Shown one piece after another: positions 47,587 to 59,346 of a DNA stretch of 64,000 nt (the stretch's first letter is position 1; each line of letters begins with the position of its first letter). Origin of the DNA: Zychaea mexicana (taxonomy: Eukaryota; Mucoromycota; Mucoromycetes; Mucorales; Lichtheimiaceae); NCBI RefSeq assembly GCF_025766255.1, contig NW_026516706.1:248001-312000 (forward strand), written 5' to 3'. Below the pieces are notes generated by a model. The model saw only the letters and a program-made list of their open reading frames with translations, ran no database searches and was not told where the DNA came from. The translations under genes were made by a program, and so were the position numbers.

Positions 47587-50500
47587 CTATTGGGCGGTAG
47601 TAGTATTAGTGGTAGTAATCTTGTAAGTTCGGCCTACACGGAGAAGTAAGGTGCGCAGTGCGCCGCGGATTTCAGGTAGCATATGCTCTTGTCCAAGCAG
47701 CTCCACCGCTGGCAGATAGAACTGTGGCACGTGCTTCAGGAACTAGTACAGGACATGACATACACCAAAAAACAAAATAGCAGGTAGATTAATAATATGG
47801 AACACGGGTTACTTGATTTTGCCTTATCCCTTACATCTTCGTCCTGAAGCTGAGCTAATCCGTTGAGGATGGAAATTACAACGGGTGTCCATGCGGCAAT
47901 GTTTTTGGGCTTAGTCTCATGATCGAGTTCGGTGTACAGTGTGAATATCTCGTTACATAACCTAAATTCGGCAATCCGCGGCAAACAGGGTTAATCACAC
48001 ACCTGATTGCATATGCTTTCGGCGTATGGAACATAAATTGTATCTGTCTATGGTGTATATCAGGGAATGGTAGGCAATGGTATACAACTTACGGTATCAG
48101 CGTCTTTTCTATTTCATCACGGCGTTCATCACGGTCGCCGATGTTCTCCAGGTTAGCATACATGCGCATTAACACTGAAACATAGCAGCCACCACTTGAC
48201 GTTTCTTGTTTCAGCAGATTAGGCAATTGCTTCATAAAACCTGGTGTGTTTAGACAATCCAAAATAAGAGTTTAGATTAACGTTCTGTACCACTTGCATT
48301 TCCACAAATTAGGAGAGCTGTAGCACGATAAGCTTTTCTGTGTCACTTTACCAAATCGCCACAGCGCCATACGCAAATCGCTGTCTTCATTGAAATGTTT
48401 GGCAAAGTGGAACGATCGACCCAGGCATTCCATCAGGTCCATCAAGTGACCGGCAGGAAATGCACAATACACAGTGTCCTTGCCAAGCAGCTCATTGACG
48501 GTTTGGATCAACATAAGCTGCAGCACACACTTGACAATGACTTGTTGAAATCCACGCTGTCGCTCTTCGCTAACCTCGGCTTGGCCCGCCATCACACCAG
48601 CTCCTTCCTGACTAGGAAGTTCAAAATTGCTAGCGGACTGGCCTTCGTTCATCGACATAACCTTGACCTTGTCCACAAGATCCTTGGTGTCTTCAAACAG
48701 ACCATATGCTGTGGTCTTTTCAAACAAGTTGTCAAACGTTTCCGTGACAAGGTCCCAGCATTGGATGTCAAACTTCTCCACGTTGGATTCAATATATTGC
48801 TCAAGGCATTCGCAGCCAATGCGTGCGAGGGTATCATTATCTACAGAATCGTTTGTTTGTTTGTTTGTTTTTAATGTCAGCACGGACGCACAGGACAGCG
48901 GATCAGTCTCCACTGTCATCCCACCCCACATTCTAAGGATCTCCACCCCGCTACCCGCCTTCTGTCCGCAAGCAAGCCAACTCACCTTGGGTGATACAAA
49001 TTCCAAAAAGACCCAGGACATGCCGCATCATTCCTTTCATATTGTCAAAATAGTAAGTGTAAAGGTCAACAACATTGCGCAAAGCTTCAATCATGGTCGT
49101 GGATACCCAGACACTAAGATCTTCGGGAGACATGTTGCGATGATGCACAGAATCCTGCTTGAGGTTGTCAAATAGCGGGAACACAATTTGTCGGGAGATC
49201 GTAGTCCAAAACTCAGCAGGGTAGCGCGAGCCATGTTGCTTGAGCGTATCGAACAGATACTGGAGCGATCTGATGTTATTTTTTTTAGTAAGAACATGAC
49301 CCTTGATTTAGAAAACGATACGGTTCTCTGTTGTAGTCGTGAGAAGAGAGCAATCCAACGATGATTACCTTTTGCGCACTTCAACGTCGTCACTGTTCAT
49401 GGTGACTTCTCTGAAGCCAAAAAGAACAGCAAACCAGAACTTGACCAGAAAGTCGTCTCCAGATTGCACTGTCTGTGGGCCTGAGACATGTGCATCGGTG
49501 ATCTCAATTGTCTTGTTCTTTTCTGCAATGCTGAGCATACGGGGTATGGTATCCTGAATCATATCAAGCGCTGGTAAACTGTGCGATGGAAGCATCGGGA
49601 AAGTGTGGAGACGTTTAGCCCCATGGAAATAAGCGTTTTCAAATTCAAAGCTTTCAATTCGGTAATAACCAACGACATTCAAGAAAGAAGAAAGGAAAGG
49701 AAAGGAAAAGAGTACCTTATCTTTTGGAATTTCTTATTCTTTGCAAACTCGGTGAGACACGAAATATAATCCGGGAATGTTCCGTTTGCCACAATGTCAT
49801 TGAAGCGTTCAGTTGTTACACTTCGGACAATATCAAAAGTCATTTGAACGATCGTTTCTGCCGATTATCCAGTTTTAGTGAGATTGTACTCGCCACATCC
49901 AAGCGTTGAAGAGAAAGGCATATAAAAGACAGCCGACATACCGGATGTTTCTCGAGCACCAGTGGCAAATACTGCAAGCATTGTCTTCCAACCCGAGCGT
50001 ATATTTTGTGCCTTGGCAAGTATCATTTGTGATAGGCAGCGCAGAACCTATTGCATTAATAAGGGGTATGTTAGTCAATGAAGACAGGTCGATATGCTAT
50101 GTTATACAGACCATATCTTTTATTGCAACATCTGGGTTGTTCGCTAACACTTCGCGGAAAGGCATCAAAAAGTCCTTTTGGAACTTGAAATGCGGTAATT
50201 CCTCCTTTTCCAAGAACTGCATGGATAGCTGTCGAAGCGAATCCAGCGCAAAAAAGGCCACATTGAAATTGGATTGACAGGCAACCTTGTTAAAGTATTC
50301 ACCTAGCACAGCCCAAATATTTGACCATTCCATACGGATACGGTTCATGTTGTAGTATGAGATTTCCACCAGCTTTTGCAAGCTGTACATGCGTGGATGT
50401 TCCAAATGGGCAGAGGATACGATCTCTTCCCAAGACGTTTCACAGAGTGCCTTGACAAAGTCGACAATTGCTTTCTACAAAATGGATTCAAAAGAGTGAA

Positions 50501-53500
50501 CTTAGAATCTCCTTTACTTGTTGTGGCATCATCTAATTTTTCGATCAGATAGATATTTCTCTTCGGTCACTTACTCCACTGAGATTGACGGTGGCTGTAA
50601 ATAGCTTATCAGCTGCCAGTACGAGTGACTGAGAACTGCCTGCAGACGCGACTTCTTCTGTAACAGAGAGCTGGCTAGCACCTCGAGATGCTTTGCGGGA
50701 ATAATTGAAGGAGGAGGATCGACGAGAGAGATCGACAGAGTTCTTGGTCATGGCACTTTGCTGAGGAGGACGCTTGGTGGTGAAGTCTGGTAAAGCGCCT
50801 TGATCCACGCCACTCGTGATCAACTGGAATCGTTCCAACTGGCTGACGGTCGATAAGATCTCCTTCCAGCTAGCCTTGAGATAATTTCCATCTACTGCAG
50901 CCACTTCTAACAGCGTGCGAATAGCCTCAACGTTCTTTGGTTTCATTTCGTTCAAGTTGGACAAGAACGTGAACTTGGTGAGCGTTGTAACAAACGCACC
51001 ACGCTGAAGCTCGACATCTTCTGACTCGACTGTGTGGAACAAGCAAATGATGCGAATGGCAGTCTTGAAACCTTCCAAGCAAAGTTGCACTGTATCGAGG
51101 TCGTCGGACTCTTGTAACGGTCCTGAAATACCCGCCAAAAATGCGGTCCATGCCACCTCAAACATGGGTCGAACGTGCTCGATATGCGATGCACTGTAAA
51201 AGGTGATCGTCTCATTCTCACCTGCTCGTCGTCGACTTGCGAGCATGTTGCGGAACACAGCCTCGGTCTTGGAGCCCATCTCTTCAGTGGCTGCTTGATA
51301 TGCCTCTCGTCGTACATCACGGGCAATACCAGCACTGACCAAGGCATTCTGCAAGCCCATCATGTTTAGTGCACCGCCAGGCGCCGTAAGCAATGCAGCA
51401 TCTTGAGCAGCTTCAACTTCATCCTTGAGCTTGATTTCATTGTTCTGAATTTCCTCGAAACATGTTTCCAGGAGCTCGGTTGAAATATCAGAACCATCAT
51501 CAATACCGCGGTTGTTCTTGATAAAGTCATTCAAGGTCATGCGTCGCTTCACATGTGGACTGTGGAGATCAGTGTTCAGCATAATCACTGAATATGCCAA
51601 AACATATGCAGTTTCTATTACCAAAGGCAAATATATGCTTAGACAGCGCAAGCGAAACAATATCTTTCAGATTACCGGTTAAAAATCTTACCGGCATTTG
51701 CAAATACGTTGGGGTTGAAATGCACATAGCGTTCGGCAAATTTGAGCATGAAGCGATCAATCTTTTGGCCTTCTCCTGGCAAACGGAAAGTTTGGAGCAA
51801 ATGTCGAAGTGCATCCACGAAATTCATGTTGCCAAAGTCTAGTTCATCCACGAACGCATGCATGATAGCTACGTTTACCTCATCGCTGAAGTTGTAAACA
51901 TAGTTAATACACCAAAAAGATGGTTCACGTATCAAATGGAAGCAGATGTCATCAATCCAATGAGTATGCACACTTACTATTCACCCAAAAATTCACCAAT
52001 TACTGCTTTGCTCAATCCTTCCGTATTAAGCAAAAAGCGAGCAACTTCCTGGGGATCGTCAATGTTGAAAAACCCATTATGAGCAAGTATTTGAACACCC
52101 TTCTTCGGCTTCCAGTTAAATTGTCGGATGCCTTCCTGTAAGACCCGTTTTCGGTGCTTCAAGTTTTCGAATTGCTCTGGATCGTCTAATGGCGGTGATG
52201 GTGTATTCTCCCCTGTGCCATTGCCATTTAGGTTATTATTACTGCTATCAGCATTGGGGTCAATATTAGGCGATAACCGTGCTGCGGACGAGTTACTGTG
52301 GCTGGTTAGACGATCGGTGGACTGTCGAATATCTTCGCTCTCTCGCGGCGTGTTTCCCGAACTTTGGTCATCGTCTGCTTTGGCTCCAGCTGATACGCTT
52401 ACGGAACCGTTTGTATACCAGCTTACTAACGAACGCAGGACAGCAACAAGACATTCTAGCGATCTGTAGCGTATCGCAGACTCTGGTAGCGGAACCCCCT
52501 GGCTAGCTTGCCTGTCGTTGGACTGAACAGTGTCGGTGGTCAAAGGAGGTGGGATCATGACTGATTTGGAGTGTTTGTTGTGCGATTGGCTCGACGTGTT
52601 GGACGAGGAAGAGTGGGTGTCATGGTCCTTGTTGTTATGCGGTGCGGAGTGGGTGGTCGTGATTTTGGACAAAATATTCACTAAGCTGTAAGCAGATAAA
52701 TGTGTTGTCAGCATATCGCAATCCATGTACACATACGCGGATAATAGCACCAAGTCTCTTCTTACCGCTCATAAATGTTGTCCAGAGAAGCCTCGTCGCA
52801 ATCATAATTGAGGTATACATCGACCAGGGTTTGTGGATCATTACATATTCGTAGGACGATCTTGAGTAGCGAATGCTTCTGTTGCATTGAAGCTGTGCGC
52901 ATTTCCAAAATCCGCAAAAAGATCTCGCGGAAAAATACCTCAATTTCTTTCTATAGTGGATTGTTTGTCAGTTTCTTACTGTCAATTTCCAATAACAAGA
53001 TTTTATACCATCAAATCTCCCTTCTACATTGCGCGACGTACCTTTAGGAAGACTCGCAAACTCTGTACGACTTTGGATAAGATTTCAAGTGTAATGTCGA
53101 AAACTTGTGGAACCACAGAAAATGCGTTTCTTCCAAGACTTGGACAAAGGTATTGCTTCACTTCTTGGATAAAAGGGTTCACTCGATGCACAGATGACTC
53201 GGTTGAGGTTGCCGTAAAAACCACGGATGGAGATGTAAATACATTCATATGGGATGACAGGATTGTCAAAACCAAGTGAAGCGACAACAACTTGGATCTC
53301 ATTGAATACGAGCGCATATCGTTGCCCCTGATTATGGTCTCCATGTCAGTCTCCCTTAAAACACATATCACTCAACGTTTCTCTCTAATTATTTCCTTAG
53401 AAACATTTACCATTCAGAGGAAATAGGCTTCTTAGACAATTTGCACAACGCTCGGAATACAAGGATAGAATCCTTGATGTACAAGTCTGTCTCGGTTTCT

Positions 53501-54968
53501 ACAGAGGTTGCCACATGCACACCTTCATTCTCAAAGGAACCCCGACTCGTGGTAGCGTCACTAGTAATAATTACATATTTTAGCATATACCCATCTTCAC
53601 TTACCAAATAACATAGCGCCAATAATCTCTAATTTTCTTGACATACCAATCTCCTCCATTCGCTGTAACGGAATTCTCCTCGTCAATCTTTTCCGAAGCC
53701 TCCACTTCCATAGCTGCTGTCTCGTTGCCTTGTTTCTCATCCGCATTCTGTGGCGGTTGTGGTAGCGACTTTTCTGTTAGAACACCAGATTCCACGTGCT
53801 CTTCCTGGAAGACGTTGGCGGTATCGTTCAAAAACTCTTCTGAATTATCATTTGCTTTTCCAGATGGCAATTTGCGAGCCATTTCGCTACGTGCCATGCT
53901 AGCTTCGACAATAATTTGCTGTTGAAAAGACGTGTCTTCTTCTTCCTCTTGTTGCTGCCCAATTTTTTCAACTGTGTCATTTGATGTACTCTTGGCAGCA
54001 GCGGTATTTTCAACATTTCGTGGAGACACATCGTTTAATGAGGTGGTGCTGACGGCTGTACCAGTATAAACGGGTAGCGAGTTGACTTTAATTCGTCTAA
54101 ATATGTGGTCGACCATTTGCGTCAACGTGATTTGAGCAATGTTCTGGTTGGCGCTGTTGCGTGATAATAAAAAGATGTTGTACGTCGTCCGGACGGCTTT
54201 TAATAAGGCGGATTGATGAATAGGATTGTTCGAAGAGTATACGGCGTCAAGTAATGTCTACTTTCCGAGATAAACTTTTAGCATTTGGCTATTTTTCTCG
54301 TTATCTGTTTTCTGTTACATCTTTCCCTCATTTGACTTTTCATACCTTGACAATCTGTAATTGGACCTTCTCGTCCGTTTCCTCGCCAATAAAACAATCA
54401 CAAATGCTATCCACGACTCTCTCCATGACTTGTGATTGTGTTGCCTCATCCTCGATATCAGCCAAATAGTTATATGTGATAAATTTGCCCAGACAGTCGA
54501 GAGCGATCGTCATAAGATTTGCTGAACGTGTATCAATAGCTGCTTGCAAAGCAGATAGAATTACAGTCGACCTTATAACATCATAGAATAACGCGTAAAC
54601 AATAGTAAGCATGTCTGTGCACTGATTATTACACTTGATCACTCCCTTCCTGGTACTTTATACTTACCGAGTCTGACCCTCTGGTGGATCCTCACCCGTT
54701 TTCAGCATTTCTGAGAGATGTTGAAATTAACCACTTCTGGGAGTTGTGAAGGGTAAGCTAACGTTAAAAGAAGGAAGAGCTTACGTTGGGCATTTAATAC
54801 GACTTCTTTTAAGTTTTTGTTCTTTCGACCTTCTTTCGTGTTGGCAATTTTATCCAGAGCGTTCAACACAAATACTGCGCTTGTTGCTTGGGATGAGGTC
54901 ATGGACGTTCTGGTGGACGTCGGGGACGACAAATTATGCGATGATGCTGTAGGGGAGGTTGTTGCCAT
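47587..54968 (-). CDS. Sec7-domain Arf guanine-nucleotide exchange factor, BIG/Sec7 type
   Basis: Large Golgi/trans-Golgi exchange factor that activates Arf GTPases for vesicle formation; a little under 2,000 residues, in about 20 exons, on the minus strand. The start ATG at 54968 opens a Ser/Thr-rich stretch, then the DCB domain ([35 protein letters not shown]). An acidic linker follows, then the HUS box YLNYDCD at about 52.8 kb. The Sec7 domain (about 51.5-52.2 kb) has [31 protein letters not shown] with the glutamic finger, [20 protein letters not shown] and [17 protein letters not shown]. The C-terminal HDS regions follow, with the final exon ending at the stop at 47587. The DCB-HUS-Sec7-HDS order separates it from GBF1-type only by resemblance, so BIG1/2-Sec7p assignment is probable. 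Exon borders were not all summed. Confidence 0.9.
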
Positions 54969-55650
54969 TCTTGTTTTCAAGCAATATAAAATCCTCGGTT
55001 TTACCGCGCCAAGAAAGAGTGAGCAAAGGCAACGTTGTTATGGAATGTATATTTAACGGGATGAGGAAAGGTTGTTCTTCCTTTTGTTCTTTTGTCGAAA
55101 CACAGTCTTGTCCTTGAATCGTCGTTTCTTTAGGCAGAAAAAGAAAAGAATCAAAGTGTTTCCTCCCCCAAGGTTGTGCTGTTGTGTATATATGTGTGTA
55201 AGTTTGGTGGTTGACAAAAAAAAAGTATGTCGGTTCTTTTTTTTTCAGGGCACAATAACGTTAACAAGGGTTGAACCAGCAAAGCCAGAAAAGAAGTGGT
55301 TAGCTTAATGAAATTCAGCAGCCGCGTCTTTATTTACTCAGCAATTCTGGAAATATGGTTTGACCGAGAAAACCTACCACACTCAAGGCGTCCTGAGTGG
55401 AGCCATGATTTTTGCTGTTGGCTATACACGTAATAAGTTCAAAGATACTTGTACGCTTATTATGCTAAGCCCTTTTCAAAATTCATCATTCAATATGAAT
55501 GTAGTACACAGCTACTTTAGTTGTTTTACGTCTCAGCCTCAGATAAGGCTACTAGCAACTGATTGCTATCCAGAATCTCTGTTGTACCAAGCTCACGTAA
55601 CAGCATTGTGAGCTTTGTTTAGCTGAGCATTACCAAAAACATACGAATAC
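54969..55650. other. Promoter side of the Arf-GEF gene
   Basis: T-rich and pyrimidine-rich sequence. A few short frames (for example an 83-codon one from 55360) have no supporting features. Confidence 0.4.
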
Positions 55651-55891
55651 CTATGCTTTTAATAAATCACTAATATACGATTTTATGACATTTTTTATAT
55701 GCTTTTGCTTACGCTAGATAAACTAAGTTAGCGATTTCGTAATAAAACTGATCGACACGACGGCGGCTGAAGACTATACTCCAATGATTTGAGGGATTAA
55801 AGTTGCTTTGAACAGTGAGTGCCAGTTTGGCAGCGTCCGATACTTTTTCGTATTTGTCTTTGATTGTCTCATCCTTATCAAGCTGGCTCAT
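55651..55891 (-). CDS. Possible small protein gene (2 exons, 65 aa)
   Basis: Exon 1 55891-55713 and exon 2 55669-55651 join through a 43-nt GTAAGC...TATTAG intron to give 66 codons including stop. The protein begins MSQLDKDETIKDKYEKV and ends ANLVYLADLLKA, mostly helical and charged at the start with FNPSNHWSIVFSRRRVDQF in the middle. I do not recognise it. The intron is at the short end of the range here and exon 2 is tiny, so this could be part of a larger or decayed gene. Confidence 0.35.
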
Positions 55892-58800
55892 AGATCTTCG
55901 TCGTTGTTGCTCTTGTTAATATAAGCCGGATTTCTGGATTGCGAGCCTGGCGATGAATTTAGATTTGAGAACAGTTTTTGACATTCTCCATGTCTTGATC
56001 ACAGAAAAAAAAATTTCGCTTCCGCACGCTTTCTACAAATACATGAGGCTGATGCTTTTCGTAGATGGCTAATGGACCTACCACCACAAGATCGGTCAAG
56101 TCGTCTGTTACCGGTGATAGCCTTGTACAGATGCCTGGTGCTGCAACTTGTAAAAGGCAAAGTAGTGCTTTGACATGTCAACTTGAAGCGCAGTTGCTTC
56201 ACCATAGTGCTGTCGCCGTCACCATCGTTAGTAAATGGCATCAATGATGAGCGAAAAATCAATGTGAGGTGAGATAGGTTAGGGTATCTGCTTTCAGTCC
56301 GAGTTAATGTATATCTGTCTTTAGAGACAGCACCATGCAGTACCTAGGCTTTTAAAGGCTGCAAAGGCTTGGTTACGGTCGGTATCATCAAGATGATATT
56401 GCTGTCAGAGGCGTCGACTTGATGAAATTGGCCGATTGGGGGTGATCGCTGTCGTTGTACTCAATTACACGTTCGATAGCTGCGAGTTTCTGTAACCAGG
56501 GGCATGCAGAGAACAGAGCGTCAAGTGGTAGCACCTGCTGGGGTCTTAAGAGATTCTGGCACGTATTTCATGGAAGTCTTAGTGACCATGTGTAATTGAA
56601 TGCTTTCTTGCAGTACAATTAATGGGAGAATATTTACAAATGAGGGATAACACAGCTGAAAAAAACGCGTATAATGGGAAAAAAGCTAAGGTGGAGGAGA
56701 GACTGCGGAAGGTTGAAATCGATGTTGAAAGTGATGGGAGACTAGCAACTGAAGAAAGAGGGGGCAGATAATGAGAACTATAAGAGACACTTTGAAATAT
56801 GCTGTGAAGACGAGCATACGTGTGTGTATGTCTAGACGAGGGCATCTTCTGGAGTAGGTTTTTGCATGCGATGCATCATAGTCAACACCTGGATGGCTGA
56901 AACGGTCTATTTCGCGCAGGACACGGAGCAGAGGTTCTCTTCCATCTATCACACTAGAGTTTGGCATCAAAGTGGGATAGATGGTTCAGAATGTAGTACA
57001 ATGGTTGCACATCGTCGGGTAGCAGATCTGGGAGTGGTCCGAAAGCATCAAAGAACTGCAGAAGGGTGCGAAAATGCTCACACTCAGCACAGGGTTCTCG
57101 ATTAGCCAGTGGTATGTCACAACGACATCTTTGGAGCGGGTACGTTGGGAGCCTTTGTATACGTCACTTGACTACGCGATGCCGGTCCTGTGAGAAGGCG
57201 AGGAGGTAGTGAACAGGTCGATCATTCTGGTAGGTTGGAGGCAACGAATGGTTTTGTGGCTGTTCCCGCGAAGTTTGAGCTTTTGAGCAATGATCGATCG
57301 CCTGGACAGGGTCTCTAGGAGGGTTGGCATCGTGTTTTAACTTGGTATAGAGCTGATGAAAGGGATTGTTTGAGGTTAAAAGTCGCGATTCTGGCTTGTA
57401 AATAAGTCCCAAGGGTATTCGGTCAACTAGTGTAACGTCTTAGTTTGTGTAAGAGTTACGAATCTCGTTTAATAGGATGGATAGTATGATATAAGAAAAG
57501 CTGATAAATCTGGATGAAATGCTAAGTATTAAGCAAAAGAGATGAAATAGAAGTGTGGGAGTTCAACAACCAGGAATTATTACGTCTGGAGCCACAAAAG
57601 ACAATTTTTCTGATAGGAAAGGGAAAAGCTAAAGTTAAGAGAAAGAGAAGCTAAAGAACTGAACTGTTTATTATTCAATACAAATATTGGTCTATTTATA
57701 CTAATTCTGATACACTATCTATGACTAATCCAATAGGTCCTTGATCCAATGGATACCGCAGTAGTGCGAAATGGTCTTGCACCTTGTGTGAATTGTTTTT
57801 GCACTCGCAGTAAGCATATTGTTGCGGGTGTGACATAAATTTGCACTCACAGTTACACCAAGTCTGTGATGAAAATGATAGAGAGTAAACTGACAGATAG
57901 TGATACAAGTAGATTACAAAGCCAATACTAAGGGGAGGAGCCCGTTTATTGAATCGAATGTATTGGGGACAACAAGGTAGGTTACACTAGCCTTGTTGTA
58001 TCATATCAACGTTAACCGTTGGCTTAGGTATTCTCTAACAGCCAGAGCCCATGCACTTGGTGGTCGTTTAGCTACATAACGATCCGAGGTTTGGCTTTTT
58101 TAGATGTGTCGGCATGTTCCTGTATGAAACCTGGCTACAGCTTGCTGAACACACTTTGAAATAGCTCAAAGCTCAACACTAACGATTTGGTCGAAGGGTA
58201 TTTGCGAATAGCATAGCTCCATCATTAAGTATAGCATACGAGCGGATGTGACCATAATCCAAGAGATATCGTTAGCTTTTTTAATCTATCAGCGGGTGGG
58301 ATTTCATTAATATTGGGGAATCATTATGGGATGGGTTTGATCGAAAGCTGTTGCAATCTACGTCTTAGAACGTGGATCCTCTCTACGTCGTGAATCATGA
58401 TGCCCGAACTGACGACACCAATTGTAAGTGATTCAAGCAGTAGAACAAGGCGAAGTACTCGTAAAATTGTATTTTCAAAGTTCTGCCATATTGGTTTCTT
58501 AAATCGGCTGGAGCTGCCTTCCAAAGTCAGAGGTTGTTAAGTGTTGCTAGGTGAAAATGCATAAACAACAGGATGGGAATTCTAAACTCGCGTAATAATG
58601 GTTTGTGCGTCTTCCACTTGTAAGACACAGACTTCACGTTTGTGACGAGCATATTGAGTCTTTTCATATTGTCCATATCTATTGCGCCGTCGTTAAGGGT
58701 GCACAAGAGCGCATAGATTGCTAAAGAGCGGAACGGTCGTCTTCCTTTCCTTCTTTATTGCCCTGGCAGGTACTTGATTTGTCTTGATGAACTTGGTAAG

Positions 58801-59346
58801 CTATAATCGTTCGGTTAATGTTAACGATCGTATAGAATTGACCGGAAGATCAGGCTAAGTACGCTTGAAGTACATGTGCACTCGAGCAGATATTGGGTAT
58901 TCGAGTATATTTATATTAACTCATTTACTTCGACCAGTAAGTCTGAGGAACTAGTCATGTTGGCTTGAGGGAGGGAAGTAGGAAACAAATGACTGATACG
59001 CGTTCATATTATGTTTTGTATTACGCCATTTAAGACTGATGCATACTCAGGTTGCCACCAGAGCCACTCACCTGTAGTAGCCCTCGAGATCACCCGTACA
59101 GTATCAAGCAGCAGTATTAAATGATCATAGCATATTTTGACAATGCCAAAACTCGTAAAAAGCATGAGTTGATGTACTTATCATATTATTGACAGTTAAC
59201 GGTACAACTTCTCCACATATCCAACGTATAAATGGAATGCACAAGAAAAAAGAGCCTTTATTAAGAGTAGGAGGAATGATACAGGAAGGTCGTGAAGAAA
59301 GGAGAAGAAAGAAGAAAGAAACAAATTTTGTACTACCATTGACACG
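55892..59346. other. Gene-poor region, possible transposon remnants
   Basis: Several minus-strand fragments read as protein-like sequence over 100-250 nt but are broken by stops: LLTSNNPFHQLYTKLKHDAN near 57.37 kb, ANREPCAECEHFRTLLQFF near 57.05 kb, and EPLLRVLREIDRFSHPGVD near 56.9 kb. They may be remains of a mobile element, but no reverse transcriptase, integrase or transposase motif was found. An LTR-like segment lies at 57660-58040. Confidence 0.35.
57660..58040 (-). mobile_element. LTR-like segment (possible solo LTR)
   Basis: Read on the minus strand the segment starts TGTTAGAGAATACC (58040 downward), contains TATAAATAG at 57692-57700, and an AATAAA signal about 25 nt later (57667-57672), the compact promoter/poly-A arrangement of fungal LTRs. 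The 3' end is unclear, no second copy lies in the window, and no convincing target-site duplication was found. This is a weak call. Confidence 0.25.

Noticed and set aside
48395..49175. Long plus-strand frames opposite the Arf-GEF (159 and 182 codons)
   Set aside because: They are antisense shadows of Sec7-family C-terminal exons with no independent motif.
55709..55891. Dynein light chain (LC8)-like protein
   Set aside because: Only a vague NPxxHW-IV-x-x-R resemblance; the order and length of LC8 elements do not match.
57105..58045. CTGGC flanks as a target-site duplication of an LTR element
   Set aside because: A 5-bp match within 1 kb is expected by chance and the proposed 3' end does not mirror TGTTAG.
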